From Rhodobiaceae bacterium (GTDB lineage: Bacteria; Pseudomonadota; Alphaproteobacteria; Rhizobiales; JANQQB01): a stretch of 36,074 nucleotides of DNA. Of this stretch, positions 35,052 through 36,074 are shown piece after piece. The first letter of the stretch is position 1; every line of letters starts with the position of its first letter. Made by a program: the position numbers and the translations under genes. The stretch spans positions 1-36,074 of the forward strand of contig JANQQB010000021.1 in NCBI GenBank assembly GCA_028285165.1, read 5' to 3'. The notes beneath the pieces are model-generated. The model saw nothing but the letters and a program-made list of their open reading frames with translations, was not told the origin of the DNA and ran no database searches.

Positions 35052-36073
35052 CACGTCGCAGCTACCCGGGCCAGCAGCGTGTCGAATTCTGCGCGCATCG
35101 CCGCGCTGTCAAAGGGTTGTGGCGCCGAAAGCGCTGCGCGCGCGGCATCCGCCCTGCGCTTTGCCGGGCCGGAAAGTTCTGGCGATGCCTCGGCCACGGC
35201 GCGCATTTCTTCCATCTCTCCGTTGCAATGCAAGGCCAGGTCGCAGCCCGCTGCAAGCGCCTGGGATGTTCGCGTCCCCATCGATCCCGACAGGGCTTTC
35301 ATGGACAGGTCGTCGGTCATCAACGCCCCGTCGAACCCGATCATTCCGCGGATAACCGCATCGATCACGGTTTGCGACGTGGTCGCCGGACGATCCGGAT
35401 CGAAGGCCTCGTAGACTATGTGAGCCGTCATGCCGAGCGGCAGATCGCGAAGCGCATGGAACGGCGCGAAGTCGACCGCTTCGAGCGTGGCAGCGTCCGT
35501 GTCGACGATCGGCAAGGCATCATGACTGTCGAGCCGGGCACGACCATGTCCTGGAACATGTTTCATCACCGGCAGCACTCCGCCTTGCGTGTGGCCTTGC
35601 GCCACCACCCGGCCGATCGCGGCCACATCGCCGGCCGCGTCGCCATAGGCCCGGTCCCCGATGATCTGCGATCCATAGGATTGCCGCACATCGAGGATCG
35701 GCAGGCAATTGCCGGTGATACCGAGGGATTTCAGATCATGCGCGATCAGGCGGGCACCGAGCCACGCCGCGCGCAGGCCGGCCTCCGCATCGGATGCATA
35801 GAGCGCACCGTAGAGCGATCCTGGCGGGTAGTCCTGAACCAGAGGCGGCCGCAGCCGGCGGACGCGCCCGCCTTCCTGGTCGATAAAGATCGGTGCATCC
35901 GGGTCGTCTGCCGCATCACGCAGCTCAGCGCACAATCGGCGGATCTGATCGCTGCTTTCCAGGTTTCGGGCAAAGAGGATGAAACCCCAGGGTTTTTCCG
36001 CACGGAAAAAGCCGGCTTCTTCCGGGGTCAGGGAAAGCCCCGCGCACCCGCTGATGAACGATTTCTGGGCCAT
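35051..36073 (-). CDS. nagZ: beta-N-acetylhexosaminidase (peptidoglycan recycling)
   Basis: NagZ is a family 3 glycoside hydrolase that removes N-acetylglucosamine from anhydro-muropeptides in the cytoplasm during cell-wall recycling. The 340-residue protein starts MAQKSFISGCAGLSLTPEE. It has the substrate-binding IFIDQEGGRVRRL, the catalytic loop KHVPGHGRARLDSHDALP with the Asp/His dyad, and the nucleophile region MTDDLSMKAL. The start ATG is one base from the right window edge; it matches family N-termini, so the gene appears complete. It is first in the nagZ-scpA-scpB operon as seen here, though anything upstream is outside the window. Confidence 0.95.
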   Translation of the reverse strand: MAQKSFISGCAGLSLTPEEAGFFRAEKPWGFILFARNLESSDQIRRLCAELRDAADDPDAPIFIDQEGGRVRRLRPPLVQDYPPGSLYGALYASDAEAGLRAAWLGARLIAHDLKSLGITGNCLPILDVRQSYGSQIIGDRAYGDAAGDVAAIGRVVAQGHTQGGVLPVMKHVPGHGRARLDSHDALPIVDTDAATLEAVDFAPFHALRDLPLGMTAHIVYEAFDPDRPATTSQTVIDAVIRGMIGFDGALMTDDLSMKALSGSMGTRTSQALAAGCDLALHCNGEMEEMRAVAEASPELSGPAKRRADAARAALSAPQPFDSAAMRAEFDTLLARVAAT

Positions 36074-36074
36074 G

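Noticed and set aside
34035-35414. 459-residue plus-strand ORF over scpAB/nagZ
   Set aside because: Antisense shadow of scpA, scpB and nagZ, all of which are supported by family motifs.

Overview
This window looks like the chromosome of an alphaproteobacterium, most likely of the Rhizobiales (Hyphomicrobiales). Support comes from the housekeeping order nagZ-scpA-scpB-tatABC-serS-surE-pcm-LysM/M23 gene-yajC-secDF, the adjacent NDUFAF3-like and NDUFAF6-like genes, a DUF1127 protein, a folate-dependent TrmFO, and an alphaproteobacterial SOS box (GTTC-N7-GTTC) between ssb and uvrA. Base composition is GC-rich throughout, except in the intergenic stretch around 13.0-13.9 kb. Genus cannot be fixed from the sequence alone.

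Layout. 1-2.6 kb (minus strand): the 5' part of gyrA, a doubtful small ORF, a small c-type cytochrome, an exported protein of unknown function, and ssb. 2.6-3.0 kb: divergent control region with a LexA-type box inside a good ssb promoter. 3.0-8.1 kb (plus): uvrA, a 49-residue DUF1127 protein, a strong terminator, a convergent 35-residue membrane peptide missing from the ORF track, then trmFO. 8.2-20.2 kb: an accessory island set into core genes. 20.3-24.6 kb (minus): NDUFAF6-like and NDUFAF3/Mth938-like proteins downstream of yajC-secD-secF. 24.8-25.7 kb (plus): a DUF815 AAA ATPase. 25.7-36.1 kb (minus): a LysM/M23 lipoprotein, pcm, surE, serS, tatCBA, an orphan ABC ATPase, scpB, scpA and nagZ.

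The island is the interesting part. One arm runs on the minus strand from a recognisable promoter. It encodes a 46-residue peptide whose leader ends in LSQQELDLISVG, which matches the double-glycine leader pattern LSxxELxxIxGG except at position -2. A tandem-GNAT acyltransferase-like protein, a C39-peptidase ABC exporter of NHLM/PCAT type with an intact Cys/His/Asp triad, and a second ABC exporter half follow. The other arm, divergent, is a single 2110-residue type I polyketide synthase (KS-AT-DH-psiKR-degenerate ER-KR-ACP) with no thioesterase. The candidate core, PFVYYEGDDADDGK, has no Ser, Thr or Cys, so lanthionine or azole chemistry is excluded. It does have one Lys and a free N-terminus after cleavage. 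No other RiPP maturase is visible.

My inference is a polyketide-peptide hybrid pathway, conceptually like goadvionin or selidamide biosynthesis. The PKS would build an acyl chain, the GNAT would take it from the ACP and attach it to the peptide, and the C39 ABC pair would trim the leader and export the lipopeptide. The protein families are well supported. The joint function is a hypothesis.
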